Below, piece by piece: positions 34,391 through 42,836 of a DNA stretch of 64,000 nt. The stretch comes from a bacterium D16-51 (GTDB lineage: Bacteria > Bacillota > Clostridia > Lachnospirales > Lachnospiraceae). The stretch covers positions 1 through 64,000 of the forward strand of contig RAYE01000011.1 in NCBI GenBank assembly GCA_003612285.1. The letters run 5' to 3'. The stretch's first letter is position 1. Each line of letters starts with the position of its first letter. The notes beneath the pieces were generated by a model. It saw only the letters and a list, made by a program, of their open reading frames with translations, was not told the origin of the DNA and made no database searches. The position numbers and the translations under genes were made by a program.

Positions 34391-34816
34391 ATGAAAAATG
34401 ATTATTACGAAATTGCATATAACAATCTGTTATATTTGCAGGCAACATTAGGTCTGCCATTTTATAATGATATTGTTGTCCTGGCGCAGCAGGTAGCAGA
34501 AAAAATGCTGAAATCTGTTGTGGAGCGTGTCAGCGCAGAAAGCATTCCGCTGATGCATTCCCACAACTTAAGGGCTTTGTATGATTCTGTGCGGGTACAG
34601 TATAAAGAGCCTGCGCTTGACAGAGGCGCTCTTTCTATGCTGAAAGATTATTATTTTGATGCAAAATACCCCGGGGAGAATTTTGTGACGGTGACAAAGG
34701 AAGAATGTGCTGAATGCCTGGAAACCATGTACCAGGTGATTGAGTATGTCCATGCAGTCAGACGGGAATTAAATCTGGAATGTTACGAACTGGTAAAACA
34801 GTTCCTTGCTGATTAG
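34391..34816 (+). CDS. HEPN-domain protein, partner of the MNT
   Basis: A 141-residue four-helix HEPN protein. Typical features are YEIAYNNLLYLQAT at the start, VVLAQQVAEKMLKSV, then HSHNLRALYDSV and DYYFDAKYPGENF. A clear R-x(4-6)-H ribonuclease motif is not visible, so it may be a non-nuclease type or use other residues. Start follows GAAGGAGAG. With the gene before it, it makes a toxin-antitoxin-like pair; two terminators follow. Confidence 0.8.
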   Translation: MKNDYYEIAYNNLLYLQATLGLPFYNDIVVLAQQVAEKMLKSVVERVSAESIPLMHSHNLRALYDSVRVQYKEPALDRGALSMLKDYYFDAKYPGENFVTVTKEECAECLETMYQVIEYVHAVRRELNLECYELVKQFLAD

Positions 34817-34830
34817 AGCATTTTCCATAT

Positions 34831-34862
34831 AAAAAGGACACCACAAAGGCGGTGTCCTTTTT
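34831..34862. terminator. Bidirectional terminator between the HEPN gene and glnN
   Basis: AAAAAGGACACC / GGTGTCCTTTTT hairpin; A and T flanks on the two sides suit both convergent genes. Confidence 0.85.
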
Positions 34863-34863
34863 A

Positions 34864-34926
34864 GGTGCGATTGTAGCTTTGCCTGGTGAGGTATTTTCGA
34901 GCCTGGCAAAACTACGCACCTTTTTT
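34864..34926 (+). terminator. Second hairpin with T run overlapping the glnN stop
   Basis: GGTGCG..TGTAG..TTTGCC pairs with GGCAAA..CTAC..GCACC across about 20 bases and is followed by six T on the plus strand. The T run covers the glnN stop codon, so this terminator serves rightward transcription. Confidence 0.6.
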
Positions 34927-37033
34927 ATACTTCAAATAACAAATCACTATAGGTTGGGACTGGCCAGAAATCCTGATCCACAATCATTTCAAGTTCATCA
35001 ATCGGGCTACGGAGTGCATCCATCGCAGGGAACACAACTTCACGGAAATAAACAGCCTGCTCCTGGCCTTCCTCTTTTGCAGCAGCTTCTGCTGTTACAT
35101 TTTCAAGATTTACAAGCGCTTTCTGGGCTTCTGCCAAAAGTGCAGAGCATTTTGTTAATAGCTCTGTCTGGACAGAAGTATCTGCGGATGCGCATGCAGA
35201 TGTTACGCTGTTTACAGAGTTTGCAAGGTTTGTAACATATTTGATAATAGCAGGTATGTACTGTTTTCCAGCCATATCAATCATTGTTTTTGCTTCAATA
35301 TTTATTGTTTTGGAATATGTTTCGTAATTAATTTCTGCCCTGGATTCCAGTTCTGCTCTTGTAAGTACATTCTGCCGTTCAAATACCTTTACTGTTTTAT
35401 CAGTGATAAGGTATGGGATTGCTTCAACCATAGACTTAACATTTGGAAGCCCGCGTTTTTCTGCCTCGGCAATCCACTCATCAGAATAGCCGTCACCGTT
35501 GAAAATTACTTTTTGATGTTCTGTAACGGTTCTTTTAATTAAATCATTTACTGCACTGTCAAAGTCCTCTGCCTGTTCCAGTTCATCTGCAAATTCCTGC
35601 AGTACATCGGCTACAATTGTATTTAATGTAAAGTTTGGCCCGGCAATTGAAAGGGAAGAGCCAAGCATACGAAATTCAAATTTATTTCCGGTAAAGGCAA
35701 ACGGCGAGGTACGGTTCCTGTCCGTTGCATCCTTTTTCAATACAGGAAGGACATGGACGCCGGTATCAAGCTGTGAACTCTGGATGGAAGAGGAAACATC
35801 CCCTTTTACAATCTGCTCAATAATATCTTCTAACTGTTCTCCAAGGAAGATCGAAATAATAGCTGGAGGAGCTTCGTTTGCGCCGAGCCTGTGGTCATTT
35901 CCCGGATTGGAAGCAGAAAGACGTAAAAGCTCAGGATGTTCATCAACCGCTTTAATGACAGCAGACAAAAAGAGCAGGAATTTTGTGTTTTCATGCGGTT
36001 TCTTGCCTGGATCCAGAAGGTTGATGCCAGTATCGGTAATAATAGACCAGTTATTATGTTTCCCGGAACCATTGACGCCGGCAAATGGTTTTTCATGCAG
36101 AAGGCATTCCAGGTTATGGCGTTTTGCTACTTTTTTCATAATTTCCATTACAAGCTGGTTGTGGTCAGTAGCGATATTTGCAGTAGAAAAGATCGGCGCC
36201 ATCTCATGCTGTGCCGGAGCTACTTCATTATGCTGTGTTTTTGCAAGGATGCCCACTTTCCAGAGCTCCTGGTTTAAGTCTTTCATAAATACAGCAATCC
36301 GCTCTTTGATAATACCGAAATAGTGGTCGTCAAGCTCCTGTCCTTTTGGAGCCGGCGCGCCGAAAAGGGTACGTCCGGAAAAGATTAAATCCTTCCGCTG
36401 CAAGTATTTTTCACGGTTTACCAGGAAGTATTCCTGTTCAGGACCTACAGAGCAGGATACTTTTTTAACATCATCATATCCAAATAACTTCATGATGCGG
36501 ACAGCCTGTTTGCTGATTGCCTCCATAGAACGGAGAAGAGGCGTCTTTTTATCCAGGGCTTCTCCTGTATAGGAGCAGAAAGCGGTTGGGATGCAGAGGG
36601 TTACGCCGCCGGAATCCTGGCGGAGGAAAGCCGGTGAAGTACAATCCCATGCTGTATAGCCTCTTGCTTCAAATGTGGCGCGCAGCCCGCCAGAAGGGAA
36701 AGAAGAAGCGTCCGGCTCGCCTTTTATTAATTCCTTGCCTTTAAATTCAAGGACAGGTTTGCTTTCTGTTGCAGGGCTTAAAAAAGAATCATGCTTTTCT
36801 GCAGTAATCCCTGTCATAGGATGGAACCAGTGCGTATAGTGTGTTGCACCATGCTCCAGCGCCCATTCCTTCATCGCATGCGCTACGACATTCGCGATGT
36901 CAGAATCTAAGTCCTCCCCGCTTTCCAGCGTTTTTTTCCAGGATTTATATACATCCTTTGGCAGTTTTGCCTGCATTACCTCATCGTTGAACACGTTTAT
37001 CCCAAATACCTGTTCAATTACATTTTTTTCCAT
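34925..37033 (-). CDS. glnN: Glutamine synthetase, type III
   Basis: A 702-residue GS III subunit, much larger than GS I. Family segments include THYTHWFHPMTG near 80-91, SSFPSGGLRATFEARGY near 110-125, CSVGPEQEYFLV near 196, NEVAPAQHEMAPIF near 270 and GSGKHNNWS near 320. It makes glutamine from glutamate and ammonia. With glnA the organism has two unrelated-sized synthetases. Start follows GAAAGGATGG. A promoter and a terminator hairpin lie in its leader, suggesting attenuation. Confidence 0.93.
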   Translation of the reverse strand: MEKNVIEQVFGINVFNDEVMQAKLPKDVYKSWKKTLESGEDLDSDIANVVAHAMKEWALEHGATHYTHWFHPMTGITAEKHDSFLSPATESKPVLEFKGKELIKGEPDASSFPSGGLRATFEARGYTAWDCTSPAFLRQDSGGVTLCIPTAFCSYTGEALDKKTPLLRSMEAISKQAVRIMKLFGYDDVKKVSCSVGPEQEYFLVNREKYLQRKDLIFSGRTLFGAPAPKGQELDDHYFGIIKERIAVFMKDLNQELWKVGILAKTQHNEVAPAQHEMAPIFSTANIATDHNQLVMEIMKKVAKRHNLECLLHEKPFAGVNGSGKHNNWSIITDTGINLLDPGKKPHENTKFLLFLSAVIKAVDEHPELLRLSASNPGNDHRLGANEAPPAIISIFLGEQLEDIIEQIVKGDVSSSIQSSQLDTGVHVLPVLKKDATDRNRTSPFAFTGNKFEFRMLGSSLSIAGPNFTLNTIVADVLQEFADELEQAEDFDSAVNDLIKRTVTEHQKVIFNGDGYSDEWIAEAEKRGLPNVKSMVEAIPYLITDKTVKVFERQNVLTRAELESRAEINYETYSKTINIEAKTMIDMAGKQYIPAIIKYVTNLANSVNSVTSACASADTSVQTELLTKCSALLAEAQKALVNLENVTAEAAAKEEGQEQAVYFREVVFPAMDALRSPIDELEMIVDQDFWPVPTYSDLLFEV

Positions 37034-37122
37034 ATTAATACCATCCTTTCATAAATATCAGATTTGATATAATCTGAATCAGTCTGGCGGCGTACTGCCG
37101 GATGCTACAAACAGAAATTAGC

Positions 37123-37155
37123 AAAAAAGGCGCACTCAAGTAAATTGAGAACGCC
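37123..37155 (-). terminator. Terminator hairpin in the glnN leader (possible attenuator)
   Basis: On the minus strand GGCGTTCTCAA pairs with TTGAGTGCGCC around TTTAC (one mismatch), followed by six T. It lies about 30-60 bases after the predicted transcription start and 90 bases before glnN. Confidence 0.7.
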
Positions 37156-37188
37156 CTTGTCCTGTACAGTATTTAACCAACTGTTACT

Positions 37189-37217
37189 ACCATAGCACAT
37201 TTTTTTTGATTTGAAAA
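37189..37217 (-). promoter_or_regulatory. Candidate glnN promoter
   Basis: Minus strand: TTTTCA at 37217-37212, 17 bases, TATGGT at 37194-37189. Each box matches four of six consensus positions, so activation may be needed. Confidence 0.5.
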
Positions 37218-37265
37218 GCCCCTTTTTAAAAATTTTTGTAAATTCTTCTTATTTATTTAATGCAT

Positions 37266-37295
37266 CTGCGTTTGTCTCGTTGTGTACGCGAGAAT
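37266..37295 (-). repeat. Second copy of the 30-bp dispersed repeat
   Basis: Complement of the repeat at 25298-25327, beginning ATTCTCGCGTACACAACGAG when read on the minus strand. It stands in the divergent gap between glnN and the XRE pair. Confidence 0.55.
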
Positions 37296-37360
37296 TAATA
37301 GATATATGCATGAATGAAATATACAGGTACAAAATGGAAAATTCTGTCTTTTTTTGTCGA

Positions 37361-37456
37361 AAAAATACAATTACTTGTACATTGTTTTAGTAAATGGAAG
37401 CAAAGCCGCCGCAATAATAGTACACTTAGTGGAAAGAATTAAGGCGGAGGGTGTTT
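37361..37456 (+). repeat. Duplicated control region, copy 1
   Basis: About 95 bases are closely matched by 38211-38304 (GTTTTAGTAAATGGAAGCAA, then TAATAGTACACTTA and AAGAATTAAGGCGGAGGG). The region includes the ribosome site of each XRE gene, so promoter and gene were duplicated as one unit. Confidence 0.75.
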
Positions 37457-38164
37457 ATGCAGCAGATAGATGATGTGGGCATAAGTAGGAGACTGGGCAG
37501 GCTGAGGAATAGCAGGAGGCAGAAAGAAGTTGATATTTCAACCGTCTTGGAGATATCCCAAGCCCACTATTGCAGGCTGGAGCAGGCGAAAAGCAAAATA
37601 ACAGTCGATATTTTACAGAAGGCATGCGCTTACTATGGAGTCACAGCAGAGTACATTTTGTATGGGACAGAAAGAAAAATGGGCAGTGTATTGAAAAGGC
37701 TTGAAGGTTTTTCAGAAGAATCTGCCAGAAGGTTATTAAAGATTTTAAGCTGTCTGCTGTTTACAGAAAATAATATAGCAGAGCAGAAAGATAGTGCAAT
37801 ATACAAAATTTTTATGGGCGGGTTAATGGAATTGATTCCAGTTAGGGCTCCTTCTGCAATTCCGTCTGTGCTGGAGTATGAGAAAAACCTTAGAGATGTA
37901 AGTGAAAATACGATGATAAAAGAACTGGGGATATCACGTTATATCTGGACAAGCATTATGAAGGGGGCGCCAATTAAAAATATGGAAATCCCTCTAAAAA
38001 TACAGGAACAATATGGGTATGGCCTGGATTTTTTGATTAATAACAGACTTCAGGACGATATGTTTCTGGAAACGCTGCTGTCGCAGGAAACATCGGATAG
38101 GAGGCAGGAGATTTTGCGGACATTTGATGGGATTATAAGGATGCAGGACAGGGACATAGAATAG
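37457..38164 (+). CDS. XRE-family regulator with C-terminal extension, tandem copy 1
   Basis: A 235-residue protein. Residues ~5-75 form a helix-turn-helix (RRLGRLRNSRRQKEVDIS, VLEISQAHYCRLEQAKSKI, YYGVTAEYILYG). The C-terminal ~160 residues form a helical domain I do not recognise, with YIWTSIMKGAPIKNMEIPLK and EQYGYGLDFLINN, which could bind a ligand or peptide. ATG at 37457 follows GGCGGAGG. Its paralogue follows in the same direction, then agrA and agrC, so regulation of or by the peptide signal is likely (inference). Confidence 0.8.
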   Translation: MQQIDDVGISRRLGRLRNSRRQKEVDISTVLEISQAHYCRLEQAKSKITVDILQKACAYYGVTAEYILYGTERKMGSVLKRLEGFSEESARRLLKILSCLLFTENNIAEQKDSAIYKIFMGGLMELIPVRAPSAIPSVLEYEKNLRDVSENTMIKELGISRYIWTSIMKGAPIKNMEIPLKIQEQYGYGLDFLINNRLQDDMFLETLLSQETSDRRQEILRTFDGIIRMQDRDIE

Positions 38165-38210
38165 AAAGGTAATGTAGAATAACGTAGAAGATAAGTTGTT
38201 TTTTGCAGGA

Positions 38211-38304
38211 AAATTACAATAACTCATACAATGTTTTAGTAAATGGAAGCAAGGCCGCTTTAATAATAGTACACTTATGGAAAGAATTAAGGCGGAGGGC
38301 ATTT
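38211..38304 (+). repeat. Duplicated control region, copy 2
   Basis: Matches 37361-37456, with most changes near the first third. It directly precedes the second XRE gene and ends with the same GGCGGAGGG ribosome site. Confidence 0.75.
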
Positions 38305-38994
38305 ATGCAGCGGATAGATGATGTGGGCATAAGCAGGAGGCTCTGCAGCCTGAGGAATGGAAGCGGGCAAAAAGAAGTTGACATTTCAACTGTCCTGGAG
38401 ATATCCCAAGCCCATTATTGCAGGTTAGAGCAGGCCAAGAGTAAAATTACGGTAGACGTCCTGCAAAGGGCATGTGCCTATTATGGTGTTACAGCGGAAT
38501 ACATTTTATTTGGCATGGCAAGAAAACCAGGAAGTATTTTCAGAAGGCTTGAAGGTTTTTCAGAAGAAGATTCCAGAAGGTTTTTAAAGATTTTAAGCTG
38601 TTTACTGTTTACAGAGGATAATGCAGCGGGGCAGAAAGACAGTGCAGTGTATAAGATTTTTATGGGCGGGCTTATGGAGCTGCTTCCGGCGGGGGCGTCT
38701 TCTGCGATTCCGGCTGTACTGGAGTATGAGAAAAACATCCGGGGTGTAAGCGAAAATATTATGATTAAGGAATTGGGGATATCACGTTTTGTCTGGACAA
38801 GCATTATGAAGGGCGCACCCATTAAAAATATAGAAATCCCTTTGAAAATCCAGGAACAGTACGGTTATGGCCTGGATTTTTTAATCAATAACAGGGTACA
38901 GGACGACTTATTTCTGGAGACATTATTGTCAAAAGAGACATTGGCGCGGAGGCAGGAGATTTTGGGGATATTTGACAGGATAATAAAGCTGTAG
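38305..38994 (+). CDS. XRE-family regulator with C-terminal extension, tandem copy 2
   Basis: A 229-residue paralogue of the preceding protein, alike over the whole length, including QAHYCRLEQAKSKITVDVLQ and the conserved tail FVWTSIMKGAPIKNIEIPLK. The start chosen is ATG at 38305, which matches the first copy in sequence and ribosome site; the longer frame from 38203 reads through the duplicated control region. It ends 71 bases before agrA with no terminator between. Confidence 0.8.
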   Translation: MQRIDDVGISRRLCSLRNGSGQKEVDISTVLEISQAHYCRLEQAKSKITVDVLQRACAYYGVTAEYILFGMARKPGSIFRRLEGFSEEDSRRFLKILSCLLFTEDNAAGQKDSAVYKIFMGGLMELLPAGASSAIPAVLEYEKNIRGVSENIMIKELGISRFVWTSIMKGAPIKNIEIPLKIQEQYGYGLDFLINNRVQDDLFLETLLSKETLARRQEILGIFDRIIKL

Positions 38995-39065
38995 GGCGGG
39001 GAAGCATAGGCGGTTTTTGGAACTTTTATACATAGGGGAAATCAGGTAATAGGGTAAGATAGAAG

Positions 39066-39806
39066 ATGAATGTGTTGATTTTAGAGGACAAGAAAAACAA
39101 CAGAGAAGCATTGCAAAAAATTGTATCTTCCTGCACAGGTGTGGAATGTGTCTATACTTATGAAAAAAGTGAGGATGCATTGAAATCTGCAATGGATAAA
39201 CATATGGATTTGTTTTTGTTGGACATCATTTTAGAACCAGGCAGCGGAAACGATAATTCTGGTATCCTTTTTGCAGAAAGTATACGGAAGTATGATGAAT
39301 ATAAGCTGACGCCAATTATTTTTATAACAGTGCTTATGGGACTGGAACGTGAACTGCTAAAAAGAGTCCACTGTTATGATTATATTGAGAAGCCGATTGG
39401 GGATGGCAGGCTTGTGAGGGAACATATTGAGGAAGTTCTGGGTGCAATTTCAGCAGGGAAAAAACCAAACTCCAGAGAATATGTCCCATTGCATTATGAC
39501 GGGATTGGCTATATGGTCTTTATGGATGAAGTGGTATTTTTTGAAAATAAAGCAGGAACATTATATATCCATCTGGTCGATGATGAAATCCATATCCCGA
39601 ATTATTCGGCAAAGAAATTTAACAGCATGATTCACCAGACAAGGTTTTTGACGCCTGTTTATGGGACTTATGTAAATGCAGATTTTATTGCAAGCGTGGA
39701 TTTTCGGAACAAGGAAGTTTATATGAAGGATGACAGCGTTATCCCGATTGGAGGAAGGAAGTTTAAAAAATTTAAAGAGGAGTACTTGGGGACGGCAAAA
39801 AGCTAA
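39066..39806 (+). CDS. agrA: LytTR-type response regulator (AgrA-like)
   Basis: A 246-residue regulator. The receiver has the acidic pocket (LILEDKK), the phosphoacceptor Asp53 in LFLLDIIL and Lys109 in YIEKPI. A LytTR DNA-binding domain fills ~145-240 (FFENKAGTLYIH, FNSMIHQTRFL, VYGTYVNADFIASVD). AgrA proteins bind paired repeats upstream of agr genes when phosphorylated by AgrC. The ribosome site is weak (GGGTAAG), suggesting coupling to upstream transcription. The partner kinase lies 172 bases downstream. Confidence 0.87.
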   Translation: MNVLILEDKKNNREALQKIVSSCTGVECVYTYEKSEDALKSAMDKHMDLFLLDIILEPGSGNDNSGILFAESIRKYDEYKLTPIIFITVLMGLERELLKRVHCYDYIEKPIGDGRLVREHIEEVLGAISAGKKPNSREYVPLHYDGIGYMVFMDEVVFFENKAGTLYIHLVDDEIHIPNYSAKKFNSMIHQTRFLTPVYGTYVNADFIASVDFRNKEVYMKDDSVIPIGGRKFKKFKEEYLGTAKS

Positions 39807-39978
39807 GGAATTGTGTTAAAATATTTTTACAAATTAATTAGAAAAATTTGTATAGACAGGTTGAGATAATTAGATGAAAGGTATGCGCTAACAGTAGAGA
39901 ATATGCGGATTTAGGCAAATATGTAGTAAAACGACTATACATAGTTTTTGAGCATCATAAATATTCAGGAGTGTAGTA

Positions 39979-41241
39979 ATGTGGATATGGATTGTATTGG
40001 CCAGATGTCTGTTAGAAATAGGTTGTTTGATGAAAACTATGAAGATTCTTACTGGACAAAAGGACAATAGAGGATATATTCTACAGTACTTTATTGTGGT
40101 AGCGATGTTGGCAGTTAATATTTATATTAATTTTTTTAGTGGCAGTAGCCTACTTCAGATGCTTTATTATTTGGGGATATTTTGCATATTTATAATACGA
40201 TATGGAATGGGTGTTATTGATGCATTAGTTTATATGATACTTAGTTTTTTAATAGTAGGAGTATTAGAACTGCTGGTTTATGTACCATGCAATTTAATTT
40301 ATTCATATTTTTATGGAAATGGGGATTGCTCATTTATTGTTGTTTTGCTATCTTTTTTGATTTGCTTTTTTGTAGAAAGGAAAGGCATATTTGTATCAAA
40401 CAGAAGGATTTTTGATAACTATAAAGAGAAGATAAATTTACAATTCATATGTATTGTTTTTGTTGTGCTGTTTATTTTTATTGTTAGTTTACTCAGATTT
40501 GATAAGGGGATGTCATGGGACGAGGGGATTTATTTGTCAGCTGCAGTATTTATGTTTATAATGCTTGTATACAAATATAGTGGATATCGAATGGAAATTG
40601 ATTATCATAGGCGATATGCTGATAAATATGGTGAAGTAATTACTGAATTGAGAGAAAGACAGCATAAATTTATGAATCAGTTAGATTCAATATATGCTTT
40701 GTGCAAGATATATGATAATTATGACGAATTAGTGCAGCATCAGGCAGCGAAATTGGATAATCTTAGAAGATATTTGATGCCTGGCAAAATATTGATTTTG
40801 GAGAGACCACTTGTTGTTGCGCATATGTATACAAAATTATGTGAGGCAGAAGAGAAGCAAATTGATATACATACTGATTTTTCATGTAGTTTGGAGCATG
40901 TTAATATTCCAGATATTTTTCTTATAGAAATTCTTGGAAATTTGCTGGATAATGCAATGGATGAGGTTTTGACCAGAAAAAGGAATGAGAAAATACGGGT
41001 TACTATTACAGATGATGGTAATAAAATATGTATTTCTGTTGGAAATGAGCATGAGAAAATTCCGTATAAAGAATATAGTCGTTTTTTTAAAGATGGATAT
41101 TCTGTAAAAGGGGAAGGGCATGGGGTAGGTCTGCCATATGTAAAGAAAATAGTGGATAAATATCATGGGAATATTCAAGTTGGAAATGTAATGTATGGAA
41201 CAGATAATTATTTTGTAGTTAGTATTTATTTAAAAAGATAG
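39979..41241 (+). CDS. agrC: Peptide-sensing histidine kinase (AgrC-like)
   Basis: A 420-residue HPK10-type kinase. About six membrane helices fill residues 1-200, the peptide-sensing module. The phosphoacceptor His is near 226 in LRERQHKFMNQL, the N box is near 318-326 (GNLLDNAMDE), and the G box GEGHGVGLPYVKKI is near 375. Start follows CAGGAG. It is much more AT-rich than neighbours, as is agrA's downstream gap. It converges with agrBD, which encode the processing protease and prepeptide. Confidence 0.88.
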   Translation: MWIWIVLARCLLEIGCLMKTMKILTGQKDNRGYILQYFIVVAMLAVNIYINFFSGSSLLQMLYYLGIFCIFIIRYGMGVIDALVYMILSFLIVGVLELLVYVPCNLIYSYFYGNGDCSFIVVLLSFLICFFVERKGIFVSNRRIFDNYKEKINLQFICIVFVVLFIFIVSLLRFDKGMSWDEGIYLSAAVFMFIMLVYKYSGYRMEIDYHRRYADKYGEVITELRERQHKFMNQLDSIYALCKIYDNYDELVQHQAAKLDNLRRYLMPGKILILERPLVVAHMYTKLCEAEEKQIDIHTDFSCSLEHVNIPDIFLIEILGNLLDNAMDEVLTRKRNEKIRVTITDDGNKICISVGNEHEKIPYKEYSRFFKDGYSVKGEGHGVGLPYVKKIVDKYHGNIQVGNVMYGTDNYFVVSIYLKR

Positions 41242-41260
41242 GGGGCAAATCCGCCCCCCA
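41241..41260. terminator. Hairpin between agrC and agrD
   Basis: GGGGGC / GCCCCC with loop AAATCC directly after the agrC stop. Read leftward it is followed by TATCTTTTT, so it can also end agrBD transcripts. Confidence 0.6.
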
Positions 41261-41310
41261 AAAAATAAATTTTGATGCAGATATAAAGTAGGAGTGCTTT
41301 TTATTTTGCA

Positions 41311-41442
41311 TTATTTTTTTTTGCAAGGGTATTCAGGTTCACCAAAGAATATAATACTAGAACCTTTACAATGGAAAAATGGAGTCAGTGCAAGTGCAAG
41401 TGTACAAAGTCCTGTGATTGCTTTCATTAAACGTGTTTTCAT
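41311..41442 (-). CDS. agrD: AgrD-like cyclic lactone autoinducer prepeptide
   Basis: A 43-residue prepeptide starting MKTRLMKAITGLCTLALAL. The N-terminal ~22 residues form the membrane-associated amphipathic leader. The C-terminal recognition tail GEPEYP aligns with DEVEVP of staphylococcal AgrD, so the five residues before it, S29-I-I-F-F33, should be the ring, closed by a serine lactone instead of a cysteine thiolactone. C25, four residues earlier, is the alternative nucleophile. ATG overlaps the agrB stop by four bases and follows AAGGAG. The longer frame in the same phase is mostly agrB antisense-phase sequence and is not used. Confidence 0.82.
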   Translation of the reverse strand: MKTRLMKAITGLCTLALALTPFFHCKGSSIIFFGEPEYPCKKK

Positions 41443-41993
41443 GGCCTTTTTTCTCCTTTCAAAAGTAATTTGGCAGCCAGAAGCTGCAAGGTTTGTAAAA
41501 TAATAACCCAAAAACAGAGGTTTCTGTATGGGAAATTTTGAATTGTAAGAAAGAAAACAAAATAAAGCAACAATACAGCCATACCGCATCTATGGTAACT
41601 AGATTCCTGTTTTGGGGATAAAGGAGGCCTTCCTGCAGATGTAATAGGTTTGGTTGTTATTGAAATCAAAATTGCTATAACGAACAGGGCTATCTGGCAG
41701 ATATTATCCAATTTTGCCAGATGTGACAATGCGATTCCAGCGCTGCTAAATATAAAAGTAAATGCAAAGCAGGATGTATAATGCTGGAAATGCAGCCCGC
41801 CAAAGAAATTACGAAGGGAAAGCAGGAACAGGATTTCCATACAAAATTCCCTGCCCAAATGGAATATGCTAAAAAATATCAGCAGTATAAGAAATTTACT
41901 TCCATCATATACGATACAAAGATACAAATAACGGATTAGTTCCAATTCATATGATGTAAACGTATTTTTTAGATGTTCCTTAATTGCTTCCAT
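41439..41993 (-). CDS. agrB: AgrB-like peptide-processing membrane protease
   Basis: A 184-residue integral membrane cysteine protease with about five hydrophobic helices. The catalytic pair is in GGLHFQHYTSC: His68 and Cys75, seven apart as in S. aureus AgrB. It cuts the AgrD tail and closes the ring. I chose ATG at 41993 after AGAGGG; the frame continues ten codons up without a ribosome site. It is translated together with agrD (ATGA overlap). Confidence 0.87.
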   Translation of the reverse strand: MEAIKEHLKNTFTSYELELIRYLYLCIVYDGSKFLILLIFFSIFHLGREFCMEILFLLSLRNFFGGLHFQHYTSCFAFTFIFSSAGIALSHLAKLDNICQIALFVIAILISITTKPITSAGRPPLSPKQESSYHRCGMAVLLLYFVFFLTIQNFPYRNLCFWVIILQTLQLLAAKLLLKGEKRP

Positions 41994-42524
41994 TTTTGCG
42001 CCCTCTTTCTGCCATGCTTCCATATTCTGTAACCAAAGCTGAATATGTGTATGGTATATTCATATTTTGCAGTTATTTCTTACTGCTTTACATTATATCA
42101 ATAGGAAAAGGAGTGAAAGAATTTCTTTTCAATGTTATAATAAATGGAATTTTTGTAGTTTAATATAGAAATAGAAGAGACGTTATTCTACAAAAAGGAA
42201 GAATATTACTACATTATCTAAATAGATGCAGTTAAAAATGGTATACAATGAGCCAAAGAATAGGATGGAAAAGTATAAAGTCCTGTAATTATGTGATAAT
42301 GTACAATTACGGCTTTTATTTATTATTCTGTTAGTACTTTATGCAAGAAAAATAGGATATTATTGGCAAGATTATGATATCAGGAAAAATTTGGTAAAAT
42401 AAACCTGCAATAGTTCAGTAGTTTATGGACAATCGCAGGTATTAATTCTGCGCAGCGTCTGTTAAGCTGAATGAAAACATGAAATTTCAGGCATATTGGG
42501 AGAACAAAGGAGAAGGTGAGTAAA
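41994..42524. other. 530-base AT-rich divergent control region
   Basis: No gene. On the minus strand TATAAT near 42090-42095 is a possible agrBD -10. On the plus strand a TTATAAT lies near 42137. LytTR-type operator repeats for AgrA would be expected before agrB, but I cannot assign them with confidence by eye. Confidence 0.4.
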
Positions 42525-42836
42525 TTGACAGCAGGCGAACGGATTATGGTGTTGCGGAATGACAGAGGATATACAAGGGAACAATTAGCGGAGCTGGCAG
42601 ATATTTCAGATAAATTTTTATATGAAATTGAAACAGGCAAAAAAGGGTTTTCGGCGGTTACGCTTATGAACCTTTCAAAAGCATTAGAAGTCAGCCTGGA
42701 TTATATTATGACAGGAACAGGGAGCAGGAAATATGATTCTGAAATTGCGGCTGCAATAGAGAAGTTTAAACCGAATACACTTGAGCAGGTGGACCGAATC
42801 TTAAAAGCAGCATATGAAATTTCTAAAGAAGAATAA
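42525..42836 (+). CDS. Small XRE-family regulator, copy A
   Basis: A 103-residue protein with an N-terminal helix-turn-helix (RGYTREQLAELADISDKFLYEIE, partly quoted) and a ~40-residue helical tail (AAIEKFKPNTLEQVDRILK). Its start is a TTG at 42525 by comparison with its paralogue at 47665, which has ATG at the same place; GTG at 42516 is the alternative but is too close to its ribosome site. The paralogues agree at well over half of positions. A terminator follows, then a defence-like gene pair. Confidence 0.78.
   Translation: MTAGERIMVLRNDRGYTREQLAELADISDKFLYEIETGKKGFSAVTLMNLSKALEVSLDYIMTGTGSRKYDSEIAAAIEKFKPNTLEQVDRILKAAYEISKEE

Noticed and set aside
41443-41589. N-terminal extension of the AgrD frame
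   Set aside because: The extra 49 codons overlap agrB in another frame and have no ribosome site, while ATG at 41442 has AAGGAG and the expected prepeptide length.
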